In this document: one piece after another, positions 8,655 through 17,553 of the stretch
How the letters are laid out: every line of letters starts with the position of its first letter
How positions within the stretch are numbered: the first letter of the stretch is position 1
Source: Ructibacterium sp965146665
GTDB taxonomy: Bacteria; Bacillota; Clostridia; Monoglobales; Monoglobaceae
Assembly: GCA_965146665.1 (NCBI GenBank)
Contig: CBCTHE010000003.1
Span: 233,814 to 297,813, forward strand
DNA: 64,000 bases
Direction: 5' to 3'
Translations under genes and position numbers: made by a program
Notes under the pieces: generated by a model
What the model was told of the DNA's origin: nothing
The model's database searches: none
The model's input: the letters and a program-made list of their open reading frames with translations, nothing else

Positions 8655-9903
8655 CAAACCCCGCGGCACAGAGGATATCCTCCCCGCAGACAGTCCGCTC
8701 TGGCAGCGCATTGAGCAAACCGTCAGGGAGATCTGCTCCGCCTATGGCTACCGTGAAATTCGCACCCCGGTCTTTGAGGATACCTCCCTCTTCCAGCGGG
8801 GGGTAGGCGATACCACAGATGTGGTTCAAAAGGAAATGTACACCTTTGAGGATAAGGGCGGGCGCAGCATCACCCTTCGGCCGGAAGGAACCGCTTCGCT
8901 GGTCCGCAGTTTTATTGAGAATTCTCTCTATGCGGATCCACAGCCAACAAAGCTGTATTACCTAATATCCTGTTACCGGTATGAAAAACCTCAGTCCGGC
9001 CGGCTCAGGGAGTTTCATCAATTTGGCGTGGAATGCTTCGGCGGCACCTCTGACGCCACGGATGCGGAGATTATCGCTCTGGCTCTGGAATTTTTCAAAA
9101 AGCTTGGCATTCAAGGTCTGAAGCTGAACTTAAACAGTATTGGCTGTCCGGTCTGTAAAAAAGATTATAATCAAAAATTGCGGGCCTATTTTGAACAGTA
9201 TCGGGATAAGCTCTGTGAAACCTGCCTGACCCGACTGGACAAAAATCCCATGCGCATCATTGACTGCAAATCCGAGATCTGTTCCGCCATTGCGGCCGGT
9301 GCGCCCAAAATGATCGATCATTTGTGCCCGGACTGTCAGAACCATCTTGACCAGACTCTGCGGTATCTGGATGTCACAGGCATTGCCTATACCATGGATC
9401 CGCATATCGTCCGCGGTCTGGACTATTACACCAGAACGGTCTTTGAGATCACTTCAGACGCCCTGGGTGCACAGTCGACCGTATGCGGCGGCGGCCGCTA
9501 CAATGGCCTTGTGGAAGAGCTGGGCGGCAAGCCCACCGAGGGAATTGGCTTTGCCATTGGTCTGGAACGTTTGGTAATGATCATGAAAAATCAGGGGCTG
9601 GATCAGAATGTTTTTCAAAACAGGCCGCGGCTGTTCATTGCGGCCATAGGCGAGAGGGCGGATATTGCAGCGCAGAAGCTGGTCTTTGACCTGCGGGCAA
9701 AGGGCTGTTACGCGGAGCGGGATCTCTGCGGGCGAAGCCTCAAGGCGCAGATGAAATATGCCAACAAGCTCCATGCGGCGTATAGTCTGGTATTGGGCGA
9801 GGATGAGATCGCCGCAGGCACGGCCGAACTCAAAAACATGGAAACCGGTGAAACGTTTTCCTGTGATCTGTGCGCAGATAAAATAGCTACAGTGATACAT
9901 TAA
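8647..9903 (+). CDS. hisS: Histidine--tRNA ligase
   Basis: A 418-residue class II aminoacyl-tRNA synthetase that charges tRNA-His. Motif 1 lies around the VFEDTSLFQRGVG region, motif 2 is YLISCYRYEKPQSGRLREFHQFG, and the histidine-binding loops are GLDYYTRTVFE and the late GFAIGLERL (motif 3). The C-terminal anticodon-binding domain starts near residue 330. The ATG at 8647 gives the usual MINKPRGTEDILP start and lies 10 bases after AAAGGAG; an in-frame GTG at 8641 is only 4 bases from it and less likely. Overlaps the FAH gene by 8 bp. Confidence 0.97.
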   Translation: MINKPRGTEDILPADSPLWQRIEQTVREICSAYGYREIRTPVFEDTSLFQRGVGDTTDVVQKEMYTFEDKGGRSITLRPEGTASLVRSFIENSLYADPQPTKLYYLISCYRYEKPQSGRLREFHQFGVECFGGTSDATDAEIIALALEFFKKLGIQGLKLNLNSIGCPVCKKDYNQKLRAYFEQYRDKLCETCLTRLDKNPMRIIDCKSEICSAIAAGAPKMIDHLCPDCQNHLDQTLRYLDVTGIAYTMDPHIVRGLDYYTRTVFEITSDALGAQSTVCGGGRYNGLVEELGGKPTEGIGFAIGLERLVMIMKNQGLDQNVFQNRPRLFIAAIGERADIAAQKLVFDLRAKGCYAERDLCGRSLKAQMKYANKLHAAYSLVLGEDEIAAGTAELKNMETGETFSCDLCADKIATVIH

Positions 9904-9929
9904 GGTATATTCCAAGGAGGCTGAAATAC

Positions 9930-11738
9930 ATGCAATTTGAAACAATGGCAGGGCTGAAACGCACCCACATGTGCGGCCAGCTCTCTGCAGAGAATAAGGG
10001 TGAGACCGTTACCCTGACCGGTTGGGTGGCCCGGAACCGAAAGCTTGGAGGCGTGAATTTTGTCACGCTTCGTGACCGAACTGGAATTATCCAGCTGGCT
10101 TTCAATGACGAAACAGACCGGACGGTATTTGAAAAGGCAGAACAGCTCAAAGGCGAATATGTAATCGCCGCAGCTGGAACCGTTCTGCTTCGCACCCCTG
10201 AAAATATCAACCCTGAGATGCCAACAGGGGAGATTGAGGTCTTTGTAACGGAACTGCGCATTCTCAACGGCGCAGAGACCCCGCCTTTCTATATCGAAGA
10301 GGGCATTGACACCAACGACGCGCTCCGGCTGAAATACCGGTATCTGGATCTGCGGCGTCCGGATATGCAGCGCAATATGATGCTTCGCCACAAAGTGACG
10401 AAACTGGCCAGAGACTATTTTGACGACAATGGTTTTCTGGAACTGGAGACGCCAATGCTGACCAAAAGCACACCGGAGGGCGCGCGGGATTATCTGGTGC
10501 CCAGCAGAGTGCATCCGGGCAGTTTTTATGCCCTTCCCCAATCGCCGCAGCTGTATAAGCAGCTGCTGATGCTGGCTGGTTATGACCGGTATTTTCAGGT
10601 TGCCCGCTGTTTCCGGGATGAGGATCTGCGCGCCGACCGCCAGCCCGAATTCACACAGCTGGACATGGAACTCTCCTTTACAGACATTGACACCATCATT
10701 GAGATCAACGAAGGCTTTTTAAAGCGGCTGTTTCAGGAGATTCTGGATCTGGATATCCCGACACCTTTCCTCCGCCTCCCCTATGCCGAGGCCATGAACC
10801 GTTTCGGGTCCGATAAGCCGGACACCCGTTTTGGCATGGAGTTTGTGGATATTTCCGAAGAGGTGAAGCACTGTGGCTTTAAAGTCTTCACCGGCGCGGT
10901 GGAACAGGGCGGCAGTGTCCGCTGTATTGTGGCGCAGGGCCTTGGTGATAAAATGACCCGCAAGACGCTGGATGGACTGGCGGAATATGTGAAAACCTAC
11001 CGTGCAAAAGGCATGGCCTGGATCGTGGTAGAGGACAGCGGCCTGCGCTCCCAGATCACAAAATTCCTCACAGAGGACGAAGTGAATGCCATTCTGGCAA
11101 AAACCAAAGCAAAGCCCGGCGACGCCATTTTAATCATTGCGGACAGCAACAGCGTTGTCTATGATGCGCTGGGCAATCTGCGGCTTGAGGTTGCGCGCCG
11201 GTTTGACCTCATTGACAAAAATAAGTTCAACTTCCTGTGGGTAACGGATTTCCCATTGCTGGAATATGATGAGGACGAGAACCGCTTCGTTGCAAAGCAC
11301 CACCCCTTTACCCATCCTGTGGACGAGGATATTCCAAAACTCGAAACCGCGCCGGGCGAGGTTCGGGCAAAGGCCTATGATATTATTTTGAATGGTACGG
11401 AAATCGGCGGCGGAAGTCTGCGTATTTTTCATACCGAGCTGCAGGAAAAGATGTTTGCCGCGCTGGGCTTTGCCAGAGATGAGGCGTGGGAGCGTTTTGG
11501 TTTCCTGATGGAAGCGTTTCAATACGGTACGCCGCCCCACGGCGGACTTGCTTATGGATTAGACCGGCTGGTCATGATCATGGCAGGCTGTGACTCTATC
11601 CGTGATGTGATCCCATTCCCCAAGGTTCAGACTGCCGCAGAACTCATGAACGGTTCTCCGTCCCCGGTTGATGAAAAACAGCTGAAAGAGCTGGGCATTG
11701 AGGTTTCGCTTGATTCGGAACCAGCGGAACAGGGATAG
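9930..11738 (+). CDS. aspS: Aspartate--tRNA ligase
   Basis: A 602-residue bacterial-type AspRS. The N-terminal OB anticodon-binding domain (about 10-110) is followed by the class II catalytic core with LKYRYLDLRR, the motif 2 region FRDEDLRADRQPEFTQLD, the inserted bacterial GAD domain (about 290-420) and motif 3 GLAYGLDRLVM. The start has AAGGAGG ten bases upstream. It directly follows hisS, a frequent hisS-aspS pairing. No T-box leader is present in the short intergenic gap. Confidence 0.97.
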   Translation: MQFETMAGLKRTHMCGQLSAENKGETVTLTGWVARNRKLGGVNFVTLRDRTGIIQLAFNDETDRTVFEKAEQLKGEYVIAAAGTVLLRTPENINPEMPTGEIEVFVTELRILNGAETPPFYIEEGIDTNDALRLKYRYLDLRRPDMQRNMMLRHKVTKLARDYFDDNGFLELETPMLTKSTPEGARDYLVPSRVHPGSFYALPQSPQLYKQLLMLAGYDRYFQVARCFRDEDLRADRQPEFTQLDMELSFTDIDTIIEINEGFLKRLFQEILDLDIPTPFLRLPYAEAMNRFGSDKPDTRFGMEFVDISEEVKHCGFKVFTGAVEQGGSVRCIVAQGLGDKMTRKTLDGLAEYVKTYRAKGMAWIVVEDSGLRSQITKFLTEDEVNAILAKTKAKPGDAILIIADSNSVVYDALGNLRLEVARRFDLIDKNKFNFLWVTDFPLLEYDEDENRFVAKHHPFTHPVDEDIPKLETAPGEVRAKAYDIILNGTEIGGGSLRIFHTELQEKMFAALGFARDEAWERFGFLMEAFQYGTPPHGGLAYGLDRLVMIMAGCDSIRDVIPFPKVQTAAELMNGSPSPVDEKQLKELGIEVSLDSEPAEQG

Positions 11739-11782
11739 CCGGCACTTTCATACGATAAAATTCACTGAGAAAGGATATAATC

Positions 11783-13009
11783 ATGCATAACGTTTACGAC
11801 ATACTGAAAGAACGCGGCCTGGTAGCCCAGACCACCCATGAAGATGAGATCAGACAAATACTGGGAGAGAAGAAAATAACCTTTTATGTTGGTTTTGATC
11901 CCACGGCAGACAGTCTGCACATTGGTCATTTTATGCAGCTGATTGTTATGAAACATATGCAGAACGCCGGGCACCGCCCCATTATTCTGTTGGGCGGCGG
12001 CACCACCATGGTTGGCGACCCCACCGGCAAAACAGATATGCGGCCTATGATCACCCAGGAAATCATTCAGCGCAATGCGGATAATTTTAAAGCGCAGATG
12101 TCAAAATTTATTGATTTCAGCGAGGGGAAAGCTATGATGGTCAACAATGCCGACTGGCTTCTGGACCTGAACTATGTGGAATTTCTCCGCGAGGTTGGCG
12201 TTCATTTTTCGGTCAACCGGATGCTGACAGCGGAATGCTTTAAAACGCGCATGGAAAAGGGGCTGACCTTCCTGGAGTTCAACTATATGCTGATGCAGGG
12301 CTATGACTTTTATAAGCTGAATAAGGAATATGACTGCCTGATGGAATTCGGCGGCGATGACCAATGGGCAAATATTTTGGGCGGCATTGAGCTGATTCGC
12401 AGAAAAGAGGGCAAGCAGGCCTATGGTATGACCTTTACCCTTCTGACCACCTCTGAAGGGAAAAAGATGGGCAAGACCGAAAAAGGCGCGCTGTGGCTGG
12501 ATCCTGAAAAGGTTTCCCCCTATGAGTTCTATCAATATTGGAGAAATGTGGATGATAAGGATGTCATTCGCATGCTCAAATTGGTTACCTTCCTTCCCAT
12601 GGAACAAATTGCCGAATATGAAAAGCTGGAGGGGCAGGACCTGAATCGGGTCAAATGCATCCTTGCCTATGAGGTGACAAAAATGGTTCACGGCGAAGCG
12701 GCTGCAAAAGAGGCAAATGATGCGGCAACCGCAATCTTCAGCGGCGGCGGAGATACCAGCAATATGCCCTCTGAAACCATTGTTTCCAGTGTCATGAACG
12801 GCGGTATGAATATTTTGGACCTTTTGGTTCAGGTCAAATTGATCCCATCCAAGGGAGAAGGCCGGCGCTTGATTCAGCAGAACGGCCTGAGTCTGGACGG
12901 CGAAAAAGTAACATCCGTGGACTTGACCGTGACACCGGATATGTTCCGGAACGGCGAGATTGTGGTCAAAAAAGGCAAGAAAACGTTTCTAAAGCTCATT
13001 TTGAAATAG
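11783..13009 (+). CDS. tyrS: Tyrosine--tRNA ligase
   Basis: A 408-residue class I TyrRS. The signature HIGH is in DSLHIGHFMQL, tyrosine-specificity strands follow (MLMQGYDFYKL, GGDDQWANI), the KMSKS-equivalent loop is KKMGKTEKG, and a C-terminal S4-type RNA-binding domain covers about 345-405. The start has an AAAGGA site. The gene lies 44 bases after aspS and is the last gene of the plus-strand synthetase run; no T-box is present, so it probably shares upstream transcription. Confidence 0.97.
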   Translation: MHNVYDILKERGLVAQTTHEDEIRQILGEKKITFYVGFDPTADSLHIGHFMQLIVMKHMQNAGHRPIILLGGGTTMVGDPTGKTDMRPMITQEIIQRNADNFKAQMSKFIDFSEGKAMMVNNADWLLDLNYVEFLREVGVHFSVNRMLTAECFKTRMEKGLTFLEFNYMLMQGYDFYKLNKEYDCLMEFGGDDQWANILGGIELIRRKEGKQAYGMTFTLLTTSEGKKMGKTEKGALWLDPEKVSPYEFYQYWRNVDDKDVIRMLKLVTFLPMEQIAEYEKLEGQDLNRVKCILAYEVTKMVHGEAAAKEANDAATAIFSGGGDTSNMPSETIVSSVMNGGMNILDLLVQVKLIPSKGEGRRLIQQNGLSLDGEKVTSVDLTVTPDMFRNGEIVVKKGKKTFLKLILK

Positions 13010-13079
13010 CTCTGTAACATTGTGTGCAAACTGCACAAAAACAGAACGCCATTTTTTACACACTGTACAAAATTAACTA

Positions 13080-13108
13080 TTGAAAAATAGAGTGAAATGT
13101 TGTATTAT
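13080..13108 (+). promoter_or_regulatory. Sigma-A-type promoter of the candidate small RNA
   Basis: TTGAAA (13080-13085), 17-base spacer, TATTAT (13103-13108), about 100 bases ahead of a strong terminator and with no coding sequence between. Confidence 0.6.
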
Positions 13109-13114
13109 ATATAC

Positions 13115-13214
13115 ATACCACAATTAACTAACAATCTTTTTTTCATTTCCCCCGTTTAAGATACCACATCTTAAATGGAACTCCCGACCGAGAGACATCT
13201 CGGTCATTTTTTTT
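13115..13214 (+). ncRNA. Candidate small regulatory RNA downstream of tyrS
   Basis: Start is inferred from the promoter at 13080-13108, end from the terminator. The predicted transcript of about 100 nt has an unstructured U/C-rich 5' half with the run UUUCCCCC, an 11-bp stem (13152-13162 with 13168-13178, loop ACCAC, one G-U pair), a short ACUCCC link, and the terminator hairpin (13186-13205) followed by eight T. No start codon with a ribosome site and no open frame fit it. C-rich single-stranded stretches facing ribosome binding sites are typical of Gram-positive trans-acting sRNAs. It could instead be just a tyrS 3' region. Confidence 0.45.
13186..13214 (+). terminator. Rho-independent terminator (small RNA / tyrS operon)
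   Basis: Perfect 8-bp stem GACCGAGA (13186-13193) with TCTCGGTC (13198-13205), GACA loop, then ATTTTTTTT. Confidence 0.9.
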
Positions 13215-13235
13215 GCCCGTTTTCATTCCTATACA

Positions 13236-13267
13236 ATACAAAAAGTCTGCGGCAGTGCCGCAGACTT
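13236..13267 (-). terminator. Rho-independent terminator of the radA-carD-ispD-ispF unit
   Basis: An 11-bp perfect stem (13243-13253 with 13257-13267, three-base loop) followed on the minus strand by TTTTTGTATT, about 20 bases after the ispF stop. Confidence 0.88.
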
Positions 13268-13286
13268 ACATCGGGTCAAACCTATT

Positions 13287-13775
13287 TTACACCGGTTCCT
13301 CTTTCACTTTTTCCAAAGTACAGACAGCACAGGCGGCAATGCCCTCGCCGCGGCCTGCAAAGCCTAGATGTTCTGTCGTGGTGGCCTTCACATTCACAGC
13401 CTCTTCCTCTGTCTCCAGAATTTCACAGAAGCGAAGTCGGATTGCCGGTATAAAATCGGCCAGCTTAGGCCGCTGTGCAATGACGGTGCAGTCTATGTTG
13501 CCAACCCGCCATCCCCGGGCGTCCAGCATGCTTTTCACGCTTCTCAGCAGTTCAATGCTGTCCGCGCCCGCATATGCGGAATCTGTATCCGGAAAATGCC
13601 GGCCAATATCTCCCAGCCCAGCCGCCCCCAGCAAAGCATCCATCAGGGCATGGGTGAGCACATCCGCATCCGAATGACCCAATAGGCCCTTTTCAAACGG
13701 TATTTCCTCACCGCCCAGAATCAGCTTCCTGTTCCCGGTCAGCTGGTGTACATCATATCCAAATCCTATTCGCAT
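13287..13775 (-). CDS. ispF: 2-C-methyl-D-erythritol 2,4-cyclodiphosphate synthase
   Basis: A 162-residue IspF, the fifth enzyme of the MEP isoprenoid pathway (CDP-ME-2-phosphate to MEcPP, releasing CMP). Motifs are the N-terminal RIGFGYDVHQL (metal Asp and His), GHSDADVLTHALMDALLGA, DIGRHFPDTD and the trimer-pore region KATTTEHLGFAGRGEGIA. I start it at the ATG at 13773-13775 with GGAGAG upstream; the longer open frame would run into ispD. It follows ispD by 25 bases. Confidence 0.96.
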   Translation of the reverse strand: MRIGFGYDVHQLTGNRKLILGGEEIPFEKGLLGHSDADVLTHALMDALLGAAGLGDIGRHFPDTDSAYAGADSIELLRSVKSMLDARGWRVGNIDCTVIAQRPKLADFIPAIRLRFCEILETEEEAVNVKATTTEHLGFAGRGEGIAACAVCTLEKVKEEPV

Positions 13776-13800
13776 CCTATTCTCTCCGTTTTCTATGTAA

Positions 13801-14526
13801 TCAGCCGCTGCAGTCCATGCCTTTTCCCAGAAGCAGAGCCTCAGCAATCACAAGATCCTCCGGGGTGGTGACCTTGAGATTGTGCGCACTGCCTGTCACA
13901 ATGCGGACCGGAATTCCGATATACTCTGCCAGGGCACAATCATCCGTCACGCTGATCTCATCCAGGGCCGCCTGTGTATGGGCTTTTTTGATCACTTCTG
14001 TGCGAAAGCCCTGCGGTGTCTGGATTTGAAATAGCCCATCCCGTTCCAGGGTTTCGCAGATCAGTCCATTTACGCCGACACGTTTGATTGTATCCTTAAC
14101 TGGAATCCCAAGGGCCGCCGCGTCACAGCTTTCAAGCTGATCCGCCACCGCGTCGATCTGTTCCGGCGTCACAAAGGGGCGTGCGCCGTCGTGGATTAAG
14201 ACCTTGCCGCATGTCACATGGGATAGGCCCAGCCGGACGGATTCCTGTCTGGTCGCGCCGCCCGGAACAATCCCCTTCACCTTTCTGATGCCGAAATCCT
14301 TTACCAAATCGCTCGCCGTCAGAATTTCCGTCTCCTGTGTCACGACAATAACCTCGTCAATTTGAGAGGCTGAATCAAAGGCCAGAAGGGTATGAGCCAG
14401 AACCGGCATATCATCCAGCATGATAAACTGCTTATTGACCCCGGCGCCCATTCGGGAACCCAAGCCGGCCGCCGCAATCAGCGCAGAGGCCGGCGCACCG
14501 GTCCATGAGGATTTCTTAGACTTCAC
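13801..14526 (-). CDS. ispD: 2-C-methyl-D-erythritol 4-phosphate cytidylyltransferase
   Basis: A 241-residue IspD that makes CDP-ME from MEP and CTP. The CTP-binding loop AAAGLGSRMG...NKQF (about 18-34), the VLIHDGARPFV segment, and the FQIQTPQGF and TDDCAL motifs are all present. The first ten residues (Lys/Ser-rich) are unusual for the family, and a later start is possible, but no better ribosome site was seen. Together with ispF it indicates the non-mevalonate route. Confidence 0.95.
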   Translation of the reverse strand: MKSKKSSWTGAPASALIAAAGLGSRMGAGVNKQFIMLDDMPVLAHTLLAFDSASQIDEVIVVTQETEILTASDLVKDFGIRKVKGIVPGGATRQESVRLGLSHVTCGKVLIHDGARPFVTPEQIDAVADQLESCDAAALGIPVKDTIKRVGVNGLICETLERDGLFQIQTPQGFRTEVIKKAHTQAALDEISVTDDCALAEYIGIPVRIVTGSAHNLKVTTPEDLVIAEALLLGKGMDCSG

Positions 14527-14571
14527 ACAATCACCCCTTGATATTTTTGCATGGAATACATTTGAAAGGCG

Positions 14572-15051
14572 TCAGGAAATCGCCTCCATCAGCAAATGCT
14601 CCACTTCGGTATAACTCATCCCCTTGGAGAGAACGAGTTCAGAGATCAGCACAGACTTCGCATTGTTCAGCATCTTCCGCTCTGCATTGGAAAGGCTTTT
14701 TTTTCGATCGCGCAGGATCAGGGATTTGGTCACATGGGCCACCTCCGCCAGTCTGCCGTCCTTGAGCTTTTCGATGTTCTCGCGGTAGCGCTTGTTCCAG
14801 TTCATATCCTCTTCTTCATCTGCACAGTCAATAAAACTGCGGATTACGGCATCGGCTTCGTCCGCAGAAACAATATAGCGCACGCCGATCTCTTCCATAT
14901 TGGCGGTTGGGATCATGATTTGTACATTTCCCATGGAGAGCTTTAATATATAGTATTTATGCTCTTCGCCAAGTATGCGCCTGTTTTCCACGCCTTCGAT
15001 CACACCAGCCCCGTGCATGGGATACGCGATCTTATCGCCGATTTTAAACAT
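14572..15051 (-). CDS. carD: CarD/CdnL family transcriptional regulator
   Basis: A 159-residue protein with an N-terminal Tudor-like RNA polymerase interaction domain (MFKIGDKIAYPMHGAGVIE, then YYILKLSMGNVQIMIPT) and a helical C-terminal DNA-binding domain. CarD proteins bind the RNAP beta subunit and stabilise open complexes, often at rRNA promoters. The start at 15049-15051 follows GGGAGG by eight bases; the frame is open upstream into radA. Cotranscription with radA and ispD/ispF is a frequent clostridial order. Confidence 0.93.
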   Translation of the reverse strand: MFKIGDKIAYPMHGAGVIEGVENRRILGEEHKYYILKLSMGNVQIMIPTANMEEIGVRYIVSADEADAVIRSFIDCADEEEDMNWNKRYRENIEKLKDGRLAEVAHVTKSLILRDRKKSLSNAERKMLNNAKSVLISELVLSKGMSYTEVEHLLMEAIS

Positions 15052-15076
15052 CCAAAGACCTCCCTTTCTGTCCGGC

Positions 15077-16435
15077 CTATAAAATATCCTGCAAAACCTG
15101 CCGGATATTCGAATACGCACAGACCTCTATTTTATTGAATTTCTTCATTTTTTCCGAATTCGCCGCCGGAATCAGGCACTTGGTAAAACCAAGCTTTTCC
15201 GCCTCTGAAATCCGATTCTCCAAAAAGTTACAGGAACGCAGTTCACCGGCCAGTCCAACCTCACCAATGGCAACCAGTCCGCTGTCCAGAGGGCGGTTGC
15301 GGAAGCTGGAGGCAATGGCCAGCAAAATACCCATATCCACGGCCGGCTCTACCATTTTCAGGCCGCCGACCACATTGACATAGACATCATAAGACGAGAT
15401 ATGTATCCCCAGGCGTTTCTCCATCACCGCCAAAAGCATCAGCGTGCGGGAGAGATCCACCCCAGTTGTCATCCGGCGGGGATTTCCGAAAGACGTGGAC
15501 GCCGCCAGAGCCTGTACCTCCGCAAGAACGGGCCTTGTCCCCTCCATGGTACAGAGGATACAGGAGCCCGCCTCCCCTTCCGGTCTGCCGGAAAGCAGGG
15601 CAAGAGAGGGATTGGGAATCTCAACCAAACCGCCGGACGCCATTTCAAAGACGCCGATTTCATTGGTGGATCCAAACCTGTTTTTGATGGCGCGGATAAT
15701 CCGGTAGGACCTGTGCTGTTCCCCCTCAAAATAAAGGACACAGTCCACAATGTGCTCCAGAATCTTCGGACCCGCTATGGAGCCCTCTTTGGTCACATGC
15801 CCCACCAGAAATGTGGCGATGGATTCCTCCTTGGCAATCCGCATGAGTGCAGCGGCCACATCCCGGATCTGGGTTACGCTCCCCGGCGCCGGAGAAATAT
15901 CCGGATTAAACATGGTCTGCACAGAATCCACAATGAGTATATCCGGTTTTTCCTGATAGACACAGGTTATAATATTGGCCATATTGGTCTCAGAATAGAC
16001 ACGAAGCTGGTCCGTGCAGACACCCAGCCGGTCTGCACGAAGCTTGATCTGCCGCTGGGATTCCTCCCCGGAGACATAGAGAATCCGCTGAGATTTACCC
16101 AGATGCTCACAGGTTTGAAGCAGAATCGTGGATTTTCCGATTCCGGGATCCCCGCCGATCAAAACCAGAGAGCCCTGTACAATACCCCCGCCAAGAACCC
16201 GGTCCAGCTCTCCAAGGCCGGTAGAGATCCGGGTATCCTCAGAGGTTGAAATGTCCTTCAGAGGCTTCGGTGCAGAGGAAGACGCAATCGCAGTTGCTTT
16301 TTGCCTTCCCTTGGGTGCCTCCACCACAACCTCCTCGTTCATTGTGTTCCACGCGCCGCAGCCTGGGCATTTCCCCATCCATTTTGGGGATTCTGTACCG
16401 CAGTCTGAGCAGACAAAGACCGTCTTCTGTTTCAT
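15077..16435 (-). CDS. radA: DNA repair protein RadA (Sms)
   Basis: A 452-residue branch-migration ATPase acting with RecA in recombinational repair. An N-terminal four-Cys zinc finger (CSDCG...CPGCG, about 9-28) precedes the RecA-like core with Walker A GGDPGIGKST (about 94-103), the RadA-specific KNRFGSTNE motif, and a C-terminal Lon-like domain (about 285-450). Length is typical. It is the first gene of a minus-strand unit with carD, ispD and ispF, driven by the promoter at 16541-16569. Confidence 0.97.
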   Translation of the reverse strand: MKQKTVFVCSDCGTESPKWMGKCPGCGAWNTMNEEVVVEAPKGRQKATAIASSSAPKPLKDISTSEDTRISTGLGELDRVLGGGIVQGSLVLIGGDPGIGKSTILLQTCEHLGKSQRILYVSGEESQRQIKLRADRLGVCTDQLRVYSETNMANIITCVYQEKPDILIVDSVQTMFNPDISPAPGSVTQIRDVAAALMRIAKEESIATFLVGHVTKEGSIAGPKILEHIVDCVLYFEGEQHRSYRIIRAIKNRFGSTNEIGVFEMASGGLVEIPNPSLALLSGRPEGEAGSCILCTMEGTRPVLAEVQALAASTSFGNPRRMTTGVDLSRTLMLLAVMEKRLGIHISSYDVYVNVVGGLKMVEPAVDMGILLAIASSFRNRPLDSGLVAIGEVGLAGELRSCNFLENRISEAEKLGFTKCLIPAANSEKMKKFNKIEVCAYSNIRQVLQDIL

Positions 16436-16540
16436 GATGCTCTTCTCCTTATTTCCAAATACAGCCCGTTTTCTGGCCGTTTCATGGAAACCCTCCAGAA
16501 CATCCTGCCATATATTACTATTTTAACCGCTATTATTATT

Positions 16541-16569
16541 ATTATACTATAGATAATTGGTTTTGTCCA
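16541..16569 (-). promoter_or_regulatory. Sigma-A-type promoter for radA-carD-ispD-ispF
   Basis: Minus-strand TGGACA (16564-16569), 17-base spacer and perfect TATAAT (16541-16546), about 105 bases before the radA start, so the mRNA has a sizeable 5' leader. Confidence 0.7.
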
Positions 16570-16703
16570 CCCATTTTTGGAGATACTGCTGATTTTTCGC
16601 AGTATTTTTTGTGAACCTCTCTAAAAATCCAATTTTATCCCTATTATTGAGCGTTGTCCAGCACTTTTCTGCTGGATGCAGGGACATCGCCGGAAAGGAA
16701 AAA

Positions 16704-17057
16704 GCGGCTCCATAAATGGAGCCGCCAGGCTGTCGAAAAAGTATAATTTCCACGCAACTTGGAATGATTTTGTTCTGAATTGATTGCCCAAAGCCCGCGT
16801 CGAACCACGGCCAAGTTTGCTCGTTTTGCCTTGTACAGGCAAAAGCTCGCTTTTAGACCGGGTTCTCCTTCCTCCCACAAAAGCTTTGGCTTTTGTGGGA
16901 AAGAGGAGCAATGACGAAGCATGTGAGCCTTTTTCTGAACCAGGAAAAAGCGAACAAAGCGGAGTACAGTGCGACGTGCCGGGCTCGTACGGCGCAGTCC
17001 AAAATCATTCCAAATTTGGGTTTATCGACACGCTCGCGGCTCCATAAATGAGCCGCC
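16704..17057. repeat. MITE-like inverted-repeat element, ~354 bp, non-coding
   Basis: Both ends carry a palindromic GCGGCTCCATAAATGGAGCC-type sequence (left 16704-16725; right 17036-17057, one base shorter). Moving inward, the left TGTCGAAAAA and AACTTGGAATGATTTT blocks recur inverted on the right as TTTATCGACA and AAAATCATTCCAAATT, giving imperfect terminal inverted repeats of about 55-60 bp. The centre has a further palindrome (CCCACAAAAGC / GCTTTTGTGGG, 16874-16899). Frames inside are short and mutually shadowing, so no protein is called. The right end sits directly behind the cyclophilin stop codon and could act as its 3' hairpin. Confidence 0.6.
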
Positions 17058-17061
17058 TGCA

Positions 17062-17553
17062 TCAGAGGATGGTCATCGTCTTGATCCTGATTTCCTCAGT
17101 CGGGGTTCCCCCTTCGGGACCCACACGCTTCACTTCCAGAAACCCGTCAACGGTCTCCATCCCCTCGGTTACTTTGCCAAAGGCCGCATACTGCCCGTCC
17201 AGAAACCTGGCATCATCATAGCAGATAAAGAACTGGCTGCTGGCGGAATTTGGATCCGATGAGCGTGCCATGGAGATTACGCCCCGCTGGTGAGACAGGG
17301 TGTTGCCCTGAAAGCCGTTGCCGGAGAACTCTCCCGGTATGGTTTCCCGGCTCCCGCCCATACCGGTCCCCATGGGATCGCCACCTTGGGCCATAAAACC
17401 GTCTATAACACGGTGAAAGGTCAATCCGTCATAAAAACCCTCTTCCACGAGTTTTTCAAAATTCTCCGCTGTCTTTGGCGCGTATTCAGGCATCAGCTCA
17501 ATGATAAAGCTCCCGCCCTCTTCCATTTCCACCTTTACTCTTGTATTAGCCAT
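17062..17553 (-). CDS. Cyclophilin-type peptidyl-prolyl cis-trans isomerase
   Basis: A 163-residue single-domain bacterial cyclophilin without signal peptide, so cytoplasmic. The catalytic signature FHRVIDGFMAQGGDP (about 51-65) with the active-site Arg, the GVISMARSSDPNSASSQFFI stretch and LDGQYAAFGKV are present. The true start is the ATG at 17551-17553: it gives MANTRVKVEM and has GGAGG upstream, while the open frame beyond it is the antisense-like tail of prsA. It overlaps the stop of the upstream foldase gene by 8 bp (ATGGCTAA), so translation is coupled. Confidence 0.93.
   Translation of the reverse strand: MANTRVKVEMEEGGSFIIELMPEYAPKTAENFEKLVEEGFYDGLTFHRVIDGFMAQGGDPMGTGMGGSRETIPGEFSGNGFQGNTLSHQRGVISMARSSDPNSASSQFFICYDDARFLDGQYAAFGKVTEGMETVDGFLEVKRVGPEGGTPTEEIRIKTMTIL

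Noticed and set aside
11739..11782. T-box riboswitch ahead of tyrS, hisS or aspS
   Set aside because: The gaps are 26-44 bases, too short for a T-box, and no T-box core motif was seen.
15401..16249. Plus-strand frame of 282 codons opposite radA
   Set aside because: Shadow of radA; no start signals or family features.
16547..17062. Several 68-97 codon frames on both strands in the radA-cyclophilin gap
   Set aside because: They run through the inverted-repeat element, overlap one another and have repeat-derived composition; none has a ribosome site.
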